This document shows positions 1 to 8,843 of a DNA stretch of 64,000 nt, piece after piece. The notes under the pieces are model-generated. The model was not told the DNA's origin. It made no database searches and saw nothing but the letters and a program-made list of their open reading frames with translations. The position numbers and the translations under genes were made by a program. Every line of letters starts with the position of its first letter. Position 1 is the first letter of the stretch. Source of the stretch: Paenibacillus faecalis (GTDB lineage Bacteria; Bacillota; Bacilli; Paenibacillales; Paenibacillaceae); NCBI RefSeq assembly GCF_900289175.1, contig NZ_LT985747.1:4768669-4832668 (forward strand). The letters run 5' to 3'.

Positions 1-996
1 GGTAACCTGATGCTCCAGCGCATATTTGACCAGCATATCCGCCAGATTTCTTCGAGAGCTGAGAGGAAGCTCTTCAAATTTGGCTTCGATCCGCTTCGCT
101 AATTTGATGATGGAACGCTTGAAGGCAATCTGCTCTTTGCTGAGTTCCTTATTTGGATTAACAAAAGTAACGACCCGGAGGTCTCCGTTCAGCCTCTTCG
201 CGATCTGCTGTCCGCGGCGCATATAAATCGATCCGTTCCAGTGGTACTGAATCGATACCAATATCTGCTCATCCGCCCCTGACGGTCCGATCAGCCCCAG
301 TCTCTCCCGATGCCGTTTGAGGGAGCCGCCTACGCCTTCGGCTACGAGCCGCAAGCTCAGCTCCCGCAGGACTGCCAGGTTGCCGCGCTTGAGCTGATCA
401 CTTCCGCCACCGGATAATCCATCAGCTGCACGGATGAGCATCGTTTCCGGTGTGACGTCAATCAGTACGATCTCATCCGCCAATTCCAGCGTATCGGCTG
501 ACACGGCCTCAACAGCCCGAATTCCCGTCAGCCTGCTCGCAAGTTCCTGTACCTCCTCCAGTTCATATACATTTATCGTTGTAATGACACTGATACCGCG
601 GCTTAGCAGGAACCTGATATCCCCAATCCGTGTAGAATGCTCTGCCCCTTGTCTGTTCCGGTGTGCGAGCCCATCCACGAGCAGGACTTCTGGATTCCGA
701 TGTATCAGCATCTCCAAATTTAAATCTTTTTGCTCTTCACCGTCTTTGTACCAATGAATGCTCGGTATCCTTTCCAGATCGCCGATCTGCTCGATGGTGT
801 CCGGTCGCTGCATCGTGGAAACGGCGCAGATGACAACATCGATGCCTTGATTTTGAAGGAGCTGGCCTTCACGAAGCATATGATAGGTTTTTCCGGAGCC
901 GCTTACGGCTCCGATATACACCTTTAGCCGGCCTTGATGCAGCTTGGAGATGGACATCAGGATTTCCTCCGGCGATTTTCTTCTGAACGAGTCCAT
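1..996 (-). CDS. kdpD: KdpD, potassium sensor protein (N-terminal part, runs off window)
   Basis: The visible 332 codons begin MDSFRRKSPEEIL, as KdpD proteins do, and carry a Walker A loop GAVSGSGKT at residues 29-37. A KdpD ATP-binding domain (to about residue 210) and a universal-stress-like domain follow (about 240-332). The ATG has AAGGAG 12 nt upstream and an in-frame stop lies just before it. The gene lies 46 nt after kdpC and is probably co-transcribed. In KdpDE systems the protein senses potassium limitation. In several Firmicutes the stress-like domain binds c-di-AMP, which fits the riboswitch upstream. The frame is open at the left edge, so I cannot tell a full sensor kinase from the short, kinase-less KdpD found in some Firmicutes. 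No kdpE is visible. Confidence 0.9.
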   Translation of the reverse strand, partial: MDSFRRKSPEEILMSISKLHQGRLKVYIGAVSGSGKTYHMLREGQLLQNQGIDVVICAVSTMQRPDTIEQIGDLERIPSIHWYKDGEEQKDLNLEMLIHRNPEVLLVDGLAHRNRQGAEHSTRIGDIRFLLSRGISVITTINVYELEEVQELASRLTGIRAVEAVSADTLELADEIVLIDVTPETMLIRAADGLSGGGSDQLKRGNLAVLRELSLRLVAEGVGGSLKRHRERLGLIGPSGADEQILVSIQYHWNGSIYMRRGQQIAKRLNGDLRVVTFVNPNKELSKEQIAFKRSIIKLAKRIEAKFEELPLSSRRNLADMLVKYALEHQVT

Positions 997-1042
997 GGAT
1001 TTCTCGCGCTCCTTAGCGTTTCATTTTGAATAAAGATGATAT

Positions 1043-1651
1043 TTATGATTTTAAAAGTTCGCTTAGAGCCAGGTTCAGCTTCAACACATTGACACGCGGT
1101 TCACCGAATATCCCCAAATCACGTCCTTCAGTGTATTGATCAACCAGCTTTTCAAGCTCATCTTCCGGGATGCGAGTCAGACTGCTGATTCGCGGGATCT
1201 GGACCTTCGCTGATTTAGGCGAGATGTGAGGGTCCAGGCCGGAGCCGGAGCCCGTGATCAGGTCAACCGGGAGCCTGCTTGTTGGCACCTCCGGGTTGTG
1301 CTGCTCCCACGCGTCAATCGAACCCTTTGTTCGTTCGATCAGTTTCGGGTTGGATGGGGCATAGTTGTTGCTTCCTGATCCAGCTCCGTTATACTCAATG
1401 CTTGATATTCTGCTTTGAAAATATTTCGGGTCTTTAAAACTTTGGCCGATCAGCTCGGAACCGACGATGTTTCCTTTACTGTCCCTAATCAGGCTTCCGT
1501 TTGCCTGTGCCGGAAAGAGCAGCTGTGCTATGCCCGTTATAACAAGGGGATACACAATGCCGCACAGGATAATAAAAACAATACTGGCTCGTAATGCAAT
1601 ACCGAACGAGGAGCGGGCCGTATGATCTTTTGTTCGTGTATGATTATCCAT
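1043..1651 (-). CDS. kdpC: KdpC, potassium-transporting ATPase chaperone subunit
   Basis: The 202-residue protein has one N-terminal membrane helix (about residues 15-37) and a soluble extracytoplasmic domain. It contains the family signatures around SELIGQSF and GSGSGLDPHISP. Length matches other KdpC proteins (about 190-205 aa). KdpC binds KdpB and raises nucleotide affinity during the transport cycle of the KdpFABC complex. A GTG lies one codon earlier, but the ATG used here sits at better distance from AAAGGTGAG. Spacing to kdpB is 47 nt, consistent with one transcript. Confidence 0.95.
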   Translation of the reverse strand: MDNHTRTKDHTARSSFGIALRASIVFIILCGIVYPLVITGIAQLLFPAQANGSLIRDSKGNIVGSELIGQSFKDPKYFQSRISSIEYNGAGSGSNNYAPSNPKLIERTKGSIDAWEQHNPEVPTSRLPVDLITGSGSGLDPHISPKSAKVQIPRISSLTRIPEDELEKLVDQYTEGRDLGIFGEPRVNVLKLNLALSELLKS

Positions 1652-1698
1652 CACTTCTCACCTTTCCATATCTATCTTTATATTTGATTCTGAAGTTT

Positions 1699-3729
1699 TT
1701 AAATCCATAGATGAACCATCATATCGATGAGTTTGATCCCGATAAACGGTGCAATGACCCCGCCCAATCCATATATTAGAATATTTCGCTGCAGCAAGTT
1801 TGCTGAGCTCATTGGCTTGTAGGATACGCCTTTCATCGCAAGCGGAATGAGCATCGGAATGATGATGGCGTTAAAGATGAGTGCTGACAAAATCGCGGAT
1901 AAAGGGGAGCCCAGCCCCATAATATTCAGGGCGCTCATGCCCGGAATTGCCGTAAACATCGCCGGGATAATGGCGAAATATTTAGCCACATCGTTGGAGA
2001 TGCTGAAGGTTGTTAAGGCGCCGCGGGTCATCAGCAGCTGTTTGCCGATGGCGACTACTTCGATAATTTTGGATGGGTCGGAATCCAAGTCAACCATGTT
2101 TGCCGCTTCCTTCGCGGAGATGGTGCCGCTGTTCATAGCAAGACCGACATCAGCCTGCGCGAGTGCGGGCGCATCGTTCGTTCCGTCTCCGGTCATGGCA
2201 ACCAGTTTGCCCTCAGCCTGCTCTTTGCGAATCAAGGCGATTTTATCTTCTGGCTTGCTTTCGGCTACGTAATCGTCTACTCCTGCTTCGCGGGCGATGG
2301 TGGCTGCAGTCAGTGGGTTATCTCCGGTGCACATCAGCGTTTTGATACCCATTTTTCGAAGCTGATCAAATCGTTCCTTCATTCCAGGTTTAACCGTATC
2401 CTTCAAGTAAATAAGACCGTAAATCCGGTCATCGACCGCTACGGCTAGCGGTGTTCCCCCTTCAGTGGCGATTGCGTCACTTTTGGCAGCCAGATCCGAG
2501 GGGATCGCCCCACCTTGAGATTGTACCCAGGATTTGACGGCATCGACTGCGCCCTTGCGGACCTTTCGGCCGTCTTTTAGGTCCATGCCGCTCATCCGTG
2601 TCTCAGCCTTGAACCCGATGAATTCAGCGCCGGATGCAAGTGATTCATCAAATTTGAGATCATCTTTCTCTATCAGTTCGAGAACCGACCTGCCTTCCGG
2701 CGTTTCATCCTTCATCGAACTGACGGCTGCCCATTTGGCGACAGATGTGACCGTTTCCGATTCGACCGGGATAAATTGGCTGGCCATCCGGTTGCCAAAT
2801 GTGATCGTTCCTGTCTTGTCAAGGATCATCGTATTGATATCGCCGGCGGCTTCAACGGCTTTGCCGGACATCGCCAGCACATTGAACTGGGTGACACGGT
2901 CCATGCCGGCGATCCCGATGGCGGACAGCAGACCGCCGATAGTTGTTGGAATCAGACAGACGAGAAGAGAGATCAAGACGGGTATCGAAAGTTCGATTTC
3001 TAAATATTTGGCGATGGGCGCTAGTGTGACAACGACGATCAGGAACACTAACGTGAGCACGGTCAAAAGAGTATTCAGTGCTATTTCATTTGGCGTTTTT
3101 TGCCGGGTCGCTCCTTCAACGAGCGAGATCATGCGGTCGATGAATGACTCGCCCGGATCATTGGTGATCCGTACCTTGATCATGTCGCTGATGACGCGTG
3201 TCCCGCCGGTTACCGAGCTGAAATCACCGCCAGCTTCTTTGAGGACAGGGGCCGATTCCCCGGTAATGGCGGATTCATCGACAGAGGCCAGACCGGCGAT
3301 AATTTCACCGTCACCGGGAATCATCTCTCCTTGCGAGACGATCACAAGATCGCCTTTACGTAAATCGGCAGCTGGTACTTTTTTCGTATCGCCGCTTTCC
3401 ATCACTTTGTTAGCCCAGGATTCCTTTTTCGACTGCTTCAGGGAGTCGGCCTGAGCCTTACCTCTTCCTTCGGCAAGTGCCTCGGCAAAGTTGGCGAACA
3501 AGAGGGTGAACAGCAACACAATAAATACGATTGTATTAAAGCTAATGCTGTCTTCTGTACCAAAATAATGCGGAAAAATCGTCATAAGGAGGACGATAAA
3601 TGTGCCGACCTCGACCACAAACATAACGGGATTCTTCATCATGATGATGGGGTTTAGCTTCACAAAGCTGTCTTTTAGCGATTGCCGAATCATGTTCGTG
3701 TTCAATCCCTTTTTTCTCTTATTATTCAT
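1699..3729 (-). CDS. kdpB: KdpB, catalytic P-type ATPase subunit
   Basis: A full-length 676-residue P-type ATPase. It shows the actuator motif TGES (residues 156-159), the phosphorylation motif DKTGT with Asp304, and the hinge GDGTNDAPAL. Membrane helices lie at both ends, and a membrane hairpin follows the actuator domain. KdpB hydrolyses ATP to drive potassium through KdpA in the inner membrane. The ribosome site AAAGGTGG precedes the ATG, and kdpA ends 18 nt upstream. Nothing is missing. This is a type IA pump rather than a heavy-metal pump, as the kdpA/kdpC neighbours confirm. Confidence 0.98.
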   Translation of the reverse strand: MNNKRKKGLNTNMIRQSLKDSFVKLNPIIMMKNPVMFVVEVGTFIVLLMTIFPHYFGTEDSISFNTIVFIVLLFTLLFANFAEALAEGRGKAQADSLKQSKKESWANKVMESGDTKKVPAADLRKGDLVIVSQGEMIPGDGEIIAGLASVDESAITGESAPVLKEAGGDFSSVTGGTRVISDMIKVRITNDPGESFIDRMISLVEGATRQKTPNEIALNTLLTVLTLVFLIVVVTLAPIAKYLEIELSIPVLISLLVCLIPTTIGGLLSAIGIAGMDRVTQFNVLAMSGKAVEAAGDINTMILDKTGTITFGNRMASQFIPVESETVTSVAKWAAVSSMKDETPEGRSVLELIEKDDLKFDESLASGAEFIGFKAETRMSGMDLKDGRKVRKGAVDAVKSWVQSQGGAIPSDLAAKSDAIATEGGTPLAVAVDDRIYGLIYLKDTVKPGMKERFDQLRKMGIKTLMCTGDNPLTAATIAREAGVDDYVAESKPEDKIALIRKEQAEGKLVAMTGDGTNDAPALAQADVGLAMNSGTISAKEAANMVDLDSDPSKIIEVVAIGKQLLMTRGALTTFSISNDVAKYFAIIPAMFTAIPGMSALNIMGLGSPLSAILSALIFNAIIIPMLIPLAMKGVSYKPMSSANLLQRNILIYGLGGVIAPFIGIKLIDMMVHLWI

Positions 3730-3747
3730 TGGAATACGCCACCTTTT

Positions 3748-5430
3748 CTATAATCGCATCGATAAATGCTCGGCAATCGGACCAAGCACAAGTGCAGGCA
3801 GAAATGTAAGGGCACCGATGATAAGCACGACTGCAATGAGTATAAGGGCGAACAGCCCGGTATCTGTACGGAATGTCCCGATCGTCTCGGGCACCCATTT
3901 TTTCTGCAGCATAGAGCCGCCCGCCGCGAGCAGGGCGATCATTGAAATATAACGGCCGAAGAGCATAACGAGTCCTGTGGAAATATTCCAGAATGGGGTA
4001 TTGTCCGCCAGGCCTTCAAAGCCGGAGCCATTGTTTGCAGCTGAGGACGTGAACTCATACAGCACTTGCGAAACGCCGTGAAAGCCTCCGTTTGTAATGC
4101 CTGCCTGACCAGCATCCATTACAAGAGCCAGAGCGGTCGGTGCCAGGATAATAAAAGGATGGATCAAAATGGCGATCGCAATCAGCTTGATTTCCCGGGC
4201 TTCGATTTTTCGTCCCAGAAACTCCGGTGTACGGCCCACCATAAGACCTGCCAGGAACACAGCCAAAATGGCGTACATCAGCATGTTCATCAGACCGACA
4301 CCTTTACCGCCAAAAACGGAGTTCAGCATCATAAGAGAAAGCGGTGTAATGCTGCCAAGCGATGTCATAGTATCGTGCATATTGTTCACCGATCCGGTTG
4401 TAGCCGCGGTCGTTACCGTTGTAAATAAAGCAGACTGAGCTACACCGAACCGGACTTCTTTTCCCTCCATATTGCCCTGGGATGCATCGATTCCAAGCCG
4501 GTTTATAGCGGGGTTGCCGCTTGATTCCGACATGTAGGCCAGGGACAGAAATCCGATGAACAGAACCATCATCACCGAAAAAATAATCCAGCCTTGCTTG
4601 CGGTTTTTTGCGAATAAACCGAATGTATAAGGCATGGCCGCAGCAATAGACCACATGGATAAAATTTCGATGACATTGGTCAATGGACTTGGATTTTCAA
4701 ACGGATGAGCCGAGTTGGCTCCAAAATGTCCGCCGCCATTTGTGCCTATATGTTTGATCGATTCCAATGAAGCTACCGGTCCGACTGAAATTTGCTGCTG
4801 AGTGCCTTCAAGTGTTGTGACCGTTAACGTTGGATTCAAGGTTTGAGGAACTTGAAGTAAAGCAAGTATCACGGCAACGACAATGGCCATAGGGATCAGT
4901 ACTCGGGTATGTGCTTTAACGAAATCTTCAAAGAAGTTGCCGATGGTTGCTCCTTTGCTGGTGATGCTTCGGATAAAAGCGATGGCGACACAGATGCCGG
5001 TTGCAGCCGAGGTAAACATCATCATCGTGATCACAGCCATCTGTGAGAAATAGGATAAAGCCGATTCCCCGCTATAATGCTGCAGGTTGGTGTTCGTCAT
5101 GAAGCTGATGATAGTATTGAACGCCAGCGTGGGCTCCATTTTTTCAATTCCGTTTGGATTGAGCGGTAGAATGTTTTGCAGTCTCAAAATGAGATATCCA
5201 ATTGCGATAAGAACGGCGTTGGTTATCAGGAAGCTAAGCACATACATTTTCCAAGTCATACCTCTGTGTTCTTTCAGACCGATCAATGTAAAGATCGGCT
5301 TTTCAGCCCAGAAGAACCATCGATCTGTACGGTTGATCTCATTTCTAAAAACGTTGAACAGATAGGTTCCAAGCGGTTTGACGAGCAGTACCAGCATAAT
5401 CATAACGATGACAATTTGTACGATGCCCAT
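3748..5430 (-). CDS. kdpA: KdpA, potassium-binding and translocating subunit
   Basis: A 560-residue polytopic membrane protein of normal KdpA length with about ten helices. It has the filter-like repeats typical of the superfamily of K+ transporters, for example around TNGGGHFG and TAATTGSV. It forms the potassium path of KdpFABC. The ATG follows GGGAGG at good spacing. It lies 31 nt after kdpF and 18 nt before kdpB, inside the riboswitch-controlled operon. Family identity is clear from sequence and operon order. Confidence 0.98.
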   Translation of the reverse strand: MGIVQIVIVMIMLVLLVKPLGTYLFNVFRNEINRTDRWFFWAEKPIFTLIGLKEHRGMTWKMYVLSFLITNAVLIAIGYLILRLQNILPLNPNGIEKMEPTLAFNTIISFMTNTNLQHYSGESALSYFSQMAVITMMMFTSAATGICVAIAFIRSITSKGATIGNFFEDFVKAHTRVLIPMAIVVAVILALLQVPQTLNPTLTVTTLEGTQQQISVGPVASLESIKHIGTNGGGHFGANSAHPFENPSPLTNVIEILSMWSIAAAMPYTFGLFAKNRKQGWIIFSVMMVLFIGFLSLAYMSESSGNPAINRLGIDASQGNMEGKEVRFGVAQSALFTTVTTAATTGSVNNMHDTMTSLGSITPLSLMMLNSVFGGKGVGLMNMLMYAILAVFLAGLMVGRTPEFLGRKIEAREIKLIAIAILIHPFIILAPTALALVMDAGQAGITNGGFHGVSQVLYEFTSSAANNGSGFEGLADNTPFWNISTGLVMLFGRYISMIALLAAGGSMLQKKWVPETIGTFRTDTGLFALILIAVVLIIGALTFLPALVLGPIAEHLSMRL

Positions 5431-5461
5431 GATTGATTTCTTCCTCCCTTTCGAAACTCCC

Positions 5462-5539
5462 CTAGAATTTTTCCGGATAAAGCAGCGCGTATATCAGATA
5501 CAGAAATATAAAAATCACTAATGCTAAAATAATGATCAT
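5462..5539 (-). CDS. kdpF: KdpF, small stabilising subunit of the Kdp pump
   Basis: A 25-codon frame reads MIIILALVIFIFLYLIYALL and ends in YPEKF. It is a single hydrophobic helix with the usual KdpF ending. GGAGG lies 11 nt upstream of the ATG. Its position just ahead of kdpA is the standard one. KdpF is known to lie in the membrane against KdpA and stabilise the complex. It is short enough to be missed by automated gene finders. Confidence 0.92.
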   Translation of the reverse strand: MIIILALVIFIFLYLIYALLYPEKF

Positions 5540-5558
5540 AAGTTTGTCAACCTCCGTT

Positions 5559-5969
5559 TTAGATGTCGAGTGATGGAATGAGGAAGGATACATGATGATG
5601 GTTGGTGTGAAGCACAATAGTTGCGCCAAGGCTTTTATAAATCAACCTTGGATTATGTGAGTTTGTGATGACATAAATCGAATCCGAGGTCCATGTACGG
5701 CATATTTGCAAATACCGGCAGCATAGAGTCAAACTGCTTTCAAATAGATACACTTTGCTAACAGAGAATTCGGGAATGATCCATGTTTGTTCATTGGCGG
5801 TGTCGATGACGATGTTGTTTTTGGCTCCGATCTTGCTAAGCCGATCTTGTTCCGATCGATTGTTCACAAGAGCCGCGAATGGAATTTGATTCGAAATCAG
5901 GTGAAGAATGAATGCTTCACCCAGTTTGTTTGGAGCGGAAACAACGATTAGATCCTGCGAATTGCTCAT
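5559..5969 (-). CDS. Small Rossmann-like protein at the head of the kdp operon, possibly RCK_N-like
   Basis: First gene after the c-di-AMP riboswitch, 136 residues, ending 19 nt before kdpF. The start MSNSQDL is chosen because AGGAGG lies just upstream; a longer frame exists but lacks a ribosome site. The pattern looks like one beta-alpha-beta nucleotide fold: a hydrophobic strand LIVVSAP, then NKLGEAF, a second strand ending VNN, and a C-terminal stretch YKSLGATIVL. That last stretch resembles the end of the RCK_N domain of potassium channel and transporter regulators. The classical glycine loop is degenerate and there is no membrane helix. I do not recognise a named family. Position suggests a potassium-related role, which is inference. 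Confidence 0.75.
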   Translation of the reverse strand: MSNSQDLIVVSAPNKLGEAFILHLISNQIPFAALVNNRSEQDRLSKIGAKNNIVIDTANEQTWIIPEFSVSKVYLFESSLTLCCRYLQICRTWTSDSIYVITNSHNPRLIYKSLGATIVLHTNHHHVSFLIPSLDI

Positions 5970-6003
5970 TTTTTTCTCCTCCTGTTTGTTAGAAAGAGAA
6001 GGC

Positions 6004-6051
6004 AACAAAAAGAAGCCTCAGGAAGGAGAGTTACTCTTCCCGTGGCTTTTT
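6004..6051 (-). terminator. Riboswitch expression-platform terminator
   Basis: Read on the minus strand, AAGCC-rich and GGCTT-rich arms enclose a second pairing (AAGAGT with ACTCT) and are followed by CTTTTTG. It sits between the c-di-AMP aptamer and the first gene, where ligand-dependent termination would occur. Confidence 0.85.
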
Positions 6052-6103
6052 GATGACACAGTGAAATAACCGTGCCCTGCACACGACAATCGTTGCCTCT
6101 CTC

Positions 6104-6283
6104 GATACGCTTACGAGGTTAGCTGACGGATTCGGGCGTGAGAGTCGCCCTACCCATAGACCGTTATGCTGCCGATGAGATTCACCCCTGAAGATGTTCA
6201 AAGCGGCTCTCATACCACTTGCTGCATCTTCTTGTGTTTGGTTCCCCCGCTCCCCTTGCCGGCAAGGGGATTTAGCGATTCAT
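6104..6283 (-). ncRNA. c-di-AMP riboswitch (ydaO/yuaA class)
   Basis: On the minus strand the aptamer landmarks occur in order: TCGCTAAAT, GGGGAGCGGGGGAACC (near 6241-6268), AGGGGTGAAT, TAGGGCGACTCTC, CCCGAATCCGTCAGC, then TAACCTCGTAAGCG. These match the conserved core of the ydaO/yuaA class closely. Known members bind c-di-AMP and switch off potassium importers and osmolyte genes. A terminator follows 50 nt downstream, so high c-di-AMP should lower kdp expression. Confidence 0.95.
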
Positions 6284-6310
6284 ATAACAATGTTCGATTT
6301 ATTGATTTGT

Positions 6311-6339
6311 ATCATACGTCTGGCGTTTGGCCGTGTAAA
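6311..6339 (-). promoter_or_regulatory. Promoter of the riboswitch-kdp transcript
   Basis: TTTACA (6339-6334) and TATGAT (6316-6311) are separated by 17 nt. Each matches the SigA consensus at five of six positions. Transcription would start near 6304, about 20 nt before the aptamer. Confidence 0.75.
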
Positions 6340-6430
6340 TCAAGAGAGAAGCATGTTTAAGGTATTTACAAATCAGATGGAGGGATTTAAAAAGGATAAT
6401 GATTGAAATACTCCCTCATTCTTTATTTAT

Positions 6431-6473
6431 CTCGGTATTTCATCGGTTTTGTGTAAGTCGGTAAAATACCGAG
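6431..6473. repeat. Inverted repeat in the kdp/TrmB divergent region
   Basis: CTCGGTATTT (6431-6440) and AAATACCGAG (6464-6473) are exact inverted copies separated by 23 nt. No T-run follows on either strand, so it is not a typical terminator. It could be an operator for the divergent TrmB-type regulator. Nothing else was recognised between 6340 and 6687. Confidence 0.6.
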
Positions 6474-6687
6474 CATTTATATGGATAAACGATGTCAAGC
6501 TTGAATGTACGCGGTTTCTTTTTCTTTTTTTGCCTGAATTTTGAATTTTCTGGCTGGAAATGAACGTTTACTTTCTTCAGCTCAAGGAGTATGATTATTG
6601 TCTTTTTGAAATATGTCTGCCAGGCTGGTCAAGCATCGGATGCTCCGGTAACATAGTAAGTATTAATGGAATGAGTAAGGAGGAGCT

Positions 6688-7452
6688 ATGCTTCTACAAT
6701 TCGGCTATTCCCAATATGAGAGTAAAGTATATGAAACGCTGGTGACGAGCGGCGAAGCGATGGATGCGTCAAGTATCGTTAAGCTGTCTGGTGTTCCGAA
6801 AGCGAAGGTTTATGAAGTGCTGGACCGGTTGGTCGACAAGGGGATTGCTATGGATACCATAGCCGGTAAAAAGCGCACCTATACAGCACTGCCTGTAGAA
6901 TCCGTGATTGATAAGCTGACGCGTGAGTTTGAGAGAGATATCCAGAGGCTTCGTTCAGCCAGTGTTCGTAAAACGGTTGTGGACGATCAGGTATGGAGTT
7001 TGAAATCGTACAGCTCGATCCAGGCTTTCTGTAAGCAGATGATCGAGGAGGCGAAGGAATCGATTCTCATTTCGATGTGGAGTGATGAATTCAGCGAAGT
7101 GATCGATCTTTTAGATCGGAAGGAGCAGGAAGGTGTTCGGGTTGAAGCTTTGGTTACGGGAAGTGAGCGTCCAGAAATATCGTTATCCAGGCTGTATGTG
7201 ATGAACCCGATGGAGGATCATGATAAGCTGGAGCGATTCATCCTTCTCGTGATCGATATGAAGCAACTTCTGTTTGCGGGAGTTGAGCAGGACAGCTGGC
7301 AGGCGATCCGAACGCAGGCACAGCCGTTTGTAAAGGTGTTTGCTGAATTTTTCTATCACGATATGGCGTTGACGGCATTTACCCGTAAATATCCTGAAGA
7401 AATGTTCAAAGATGAAGAGATGAAATCGCTCTTGCTCCGGCTTCGATATTAA
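6688..7452 (+). CDS. TrmB-family transcriptional regulator
   Basis: 254 residues, starting directly after AAGGAGG. The N-terminal 70 residues form a TrmB-type winged helix, with a recognition segment near VPKAKVYEVLDRLVDKG. A short coiled linker follows (about 75-100), then a C-terminal phospholipase-D-like sensor domain typical of TrmB proteins. Such proteins often sense sugars. The gene stands alone: kdp lies divergent upstream and an MFS gene convergent downstream. The upstream inverted repeat may be its binding site. The ligand cannot be read from the sequence. Confidence 0.85.
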   Translation: MLLQFGYSQYESKVYETLVTSGEAMDASSIVKLSGVPKAKVYEVLDRLVDKGIAMDTIAGKKRTYTALPVESVIDKLTREFERDIQRLRSASVRKTVVDDQVWSLKSYSSIQAFCKQMIEEAKESILISMWSDEFSEVIDLLDRKEQEGVRVEALVTGSERPEISLSRLYVMNPMEDHDKLERFILLVIDMKQLLFAGVEQDSWQAIRTQAQPFVKVFAEFFYHDMALTAFTRKYPEEMFKDEEMKSLLLRLRY

Positions 7453-7530
7453 GCAGGTAATAAAGCTCATTCCCTGATTCCGGCGAATGCAAGAGGGGGA
7501 TAGCTGATCAAAACAGCAAAGAGAATAAGA

Positions 7531-7572
7531 AAGAGGCATCCCGCAGGTCAAAGGACCTTTCCGGGATGCCTT
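7531..7572 (-). terminator. Terminator between TrmB gene and MFS gene
   Basis: AGGCATCCCG and CGGGATGCCT form the arms of a GC-rich hairpin, with an inner pairing of AGGTC with GACCT. On the minus strand it is followed by TCTTTCTTATTC. It probably ends the MFS transcript and may also stop transcription from the plus strand. Confidence 0.75.
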
Positions 7573-7612
7573 ATCTAAGCCTTCACGATTAAGATATGGT
7601 TGAATCTCAAGC

Positions 7613-8809
7613 TTACAACTGCTCTGCAGTAGCTGCCGAGACGGTCGCATCATCCGTGGTAGGAGCCGAGCGGCGGGTAAGCGAGAAGAGAGCAACACCG
7701 AATGCGGCGACGGCAATAAGGCCGCCAACCCAAGGGTTGTGCGCCACCGTTTTGGTCTGATCAATGACCGCGCTTCCGATGACTGAGCCGCTAGCGATTC
7801 CCAGGTGAAGCATGGAGGAATTCAGGCTAAGCTGTGTTTCCGCATGGTCGGGAGCCAGCTGAAGCAGATAGGTTTGCTGAGCTGGAGAAATAGCCCAACT
7901 TAGTGCACTCCAGATCATCATGGTGATCAAGAACACCCAGAATGAAATTTGTGCAGTCAGCATGACTGCAAACATCGAAGCCGCGAAGAAGGCGACAATC
8001 GCAAGGATGGAGCGCTTTGTACCGAACCGGTCGGCGATCCAGCCGCCAATCCAGCCGCCTGATACAGCCGCGATGCCGAATAGAAAGTAAACAACACTCA
8101 TCATGTTGTTGCTAACATGGAACGTCGACTGCACATAAGGCTGCAAATATCCGTACAACGTTAGATGACCGGTGAGCAGCAGTAGAACGATCAGCTGCGC
8201 GCTAATAATTTTACCGTTTTTCAAAAGAGAGAGCTGTTTGCGCAGTGGTACGACAGGATTTGGAGCCGTACGCTTCGTAAACAGTGCTATACCGGCCATC
8301 GATAACAGGGAGAGAACTGCAATGACAAGAAACGGAGCACGCCAGCCGTAAGCATTACCGATGACCATACCGATGGGCACGCCGAGTACAAGCGATCCGC
8401 TGATTCCCATATAAATAATGCCGATCGCGCGTCCTTTGTGTGATTCAGGTACGAGCGAGGCGGCCATTGAGACGGACAGAACAACGATGACCGATCCGCT
8501 CATCGCTGAAAATGCACGTGCGGCAATAATGGCTGCATAGCTTGATGTAAAGACTACGATCAGATTACTGATCATAAAGATGGCCATCGTATACAGGTAA
8601 AGCTTTTTCCGTTCCAGCTTCGCAGTTAAATTGATCAGAATCGGTCCTGATATGGCGAAGGAAACAGAGAAGATGGTGATCAATTGACCGGCAGCACTGA
8701 TGGATATTTGAAGATCCTCTACAATGAGACTCAGAATGCCTCCAACGATGAGTTCAACCATTCCGACAACAAACGCGGCAATGGCTAATATATATACGCG
8801 AAAATTCAA
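7613..8809 (-). CDS. MFS drug/metabolite exporter (DHA1 type)
   Basis: 398 residues with twelve predicted helices. The motif GRAIGIIYMGISGSLVLGVP marks the proton-driven exporter (DHA1) branch, close to YbcL/AraJ-like permeases. The start is TTG, supported by AAGGATGTG upstream; no better ATG is close. A near-consensus promoter and two dyads lie between this gene and the divergent AraC regulator. The substrate is not predictable. Export of drugs, sugars or arabinose-like compounds are all found in this group. Confidence 0.88.
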   Translation of the reverse strand: MNFRVYILAIAAFVVGMVELIVGGILSLIVEDLQISISAAGQLITIFSVSFAISGPILINLTAKLERKKLYLYTMAIFMISNLIVVFTSSYAAIIAARAFSAMSGSVIVVLSVSMAASLVPESHKGRAIGIIYMGISGSLVLGVPIGMVIGNAYGWRAPFLVIAVLSLLSMAGIALFTKRTAPNPVVPLRKQLSLLKNGKIISAQLIVLLLLTGHLTLYGYLQPYVQSTFHVSNNMMSVVYFLFGIAAVSGGWIGGWIADRFGTKRSILAIVAFFAASMFAVMLTAQISFWVFLITMMIWSALSWAISPAQQTYLLQLAPDHAETQLSLNSSMLHLGIASGSVIGSAVIDQTKTVAHNPWVGGLIAVAAFGVALFSLTRRSAPTTDDATVSAATAEQL

Positions 8810-8843
8810 ACAGACACATCCTTATCCCATAAAATTTTAAAAA

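Noticed and set aside
2534..3454. A 306-codon open frame opposite kdpB
   Set aside because: It is antisense to a fully conserved P-type ATPase, has no ribosome site and shows no family features.
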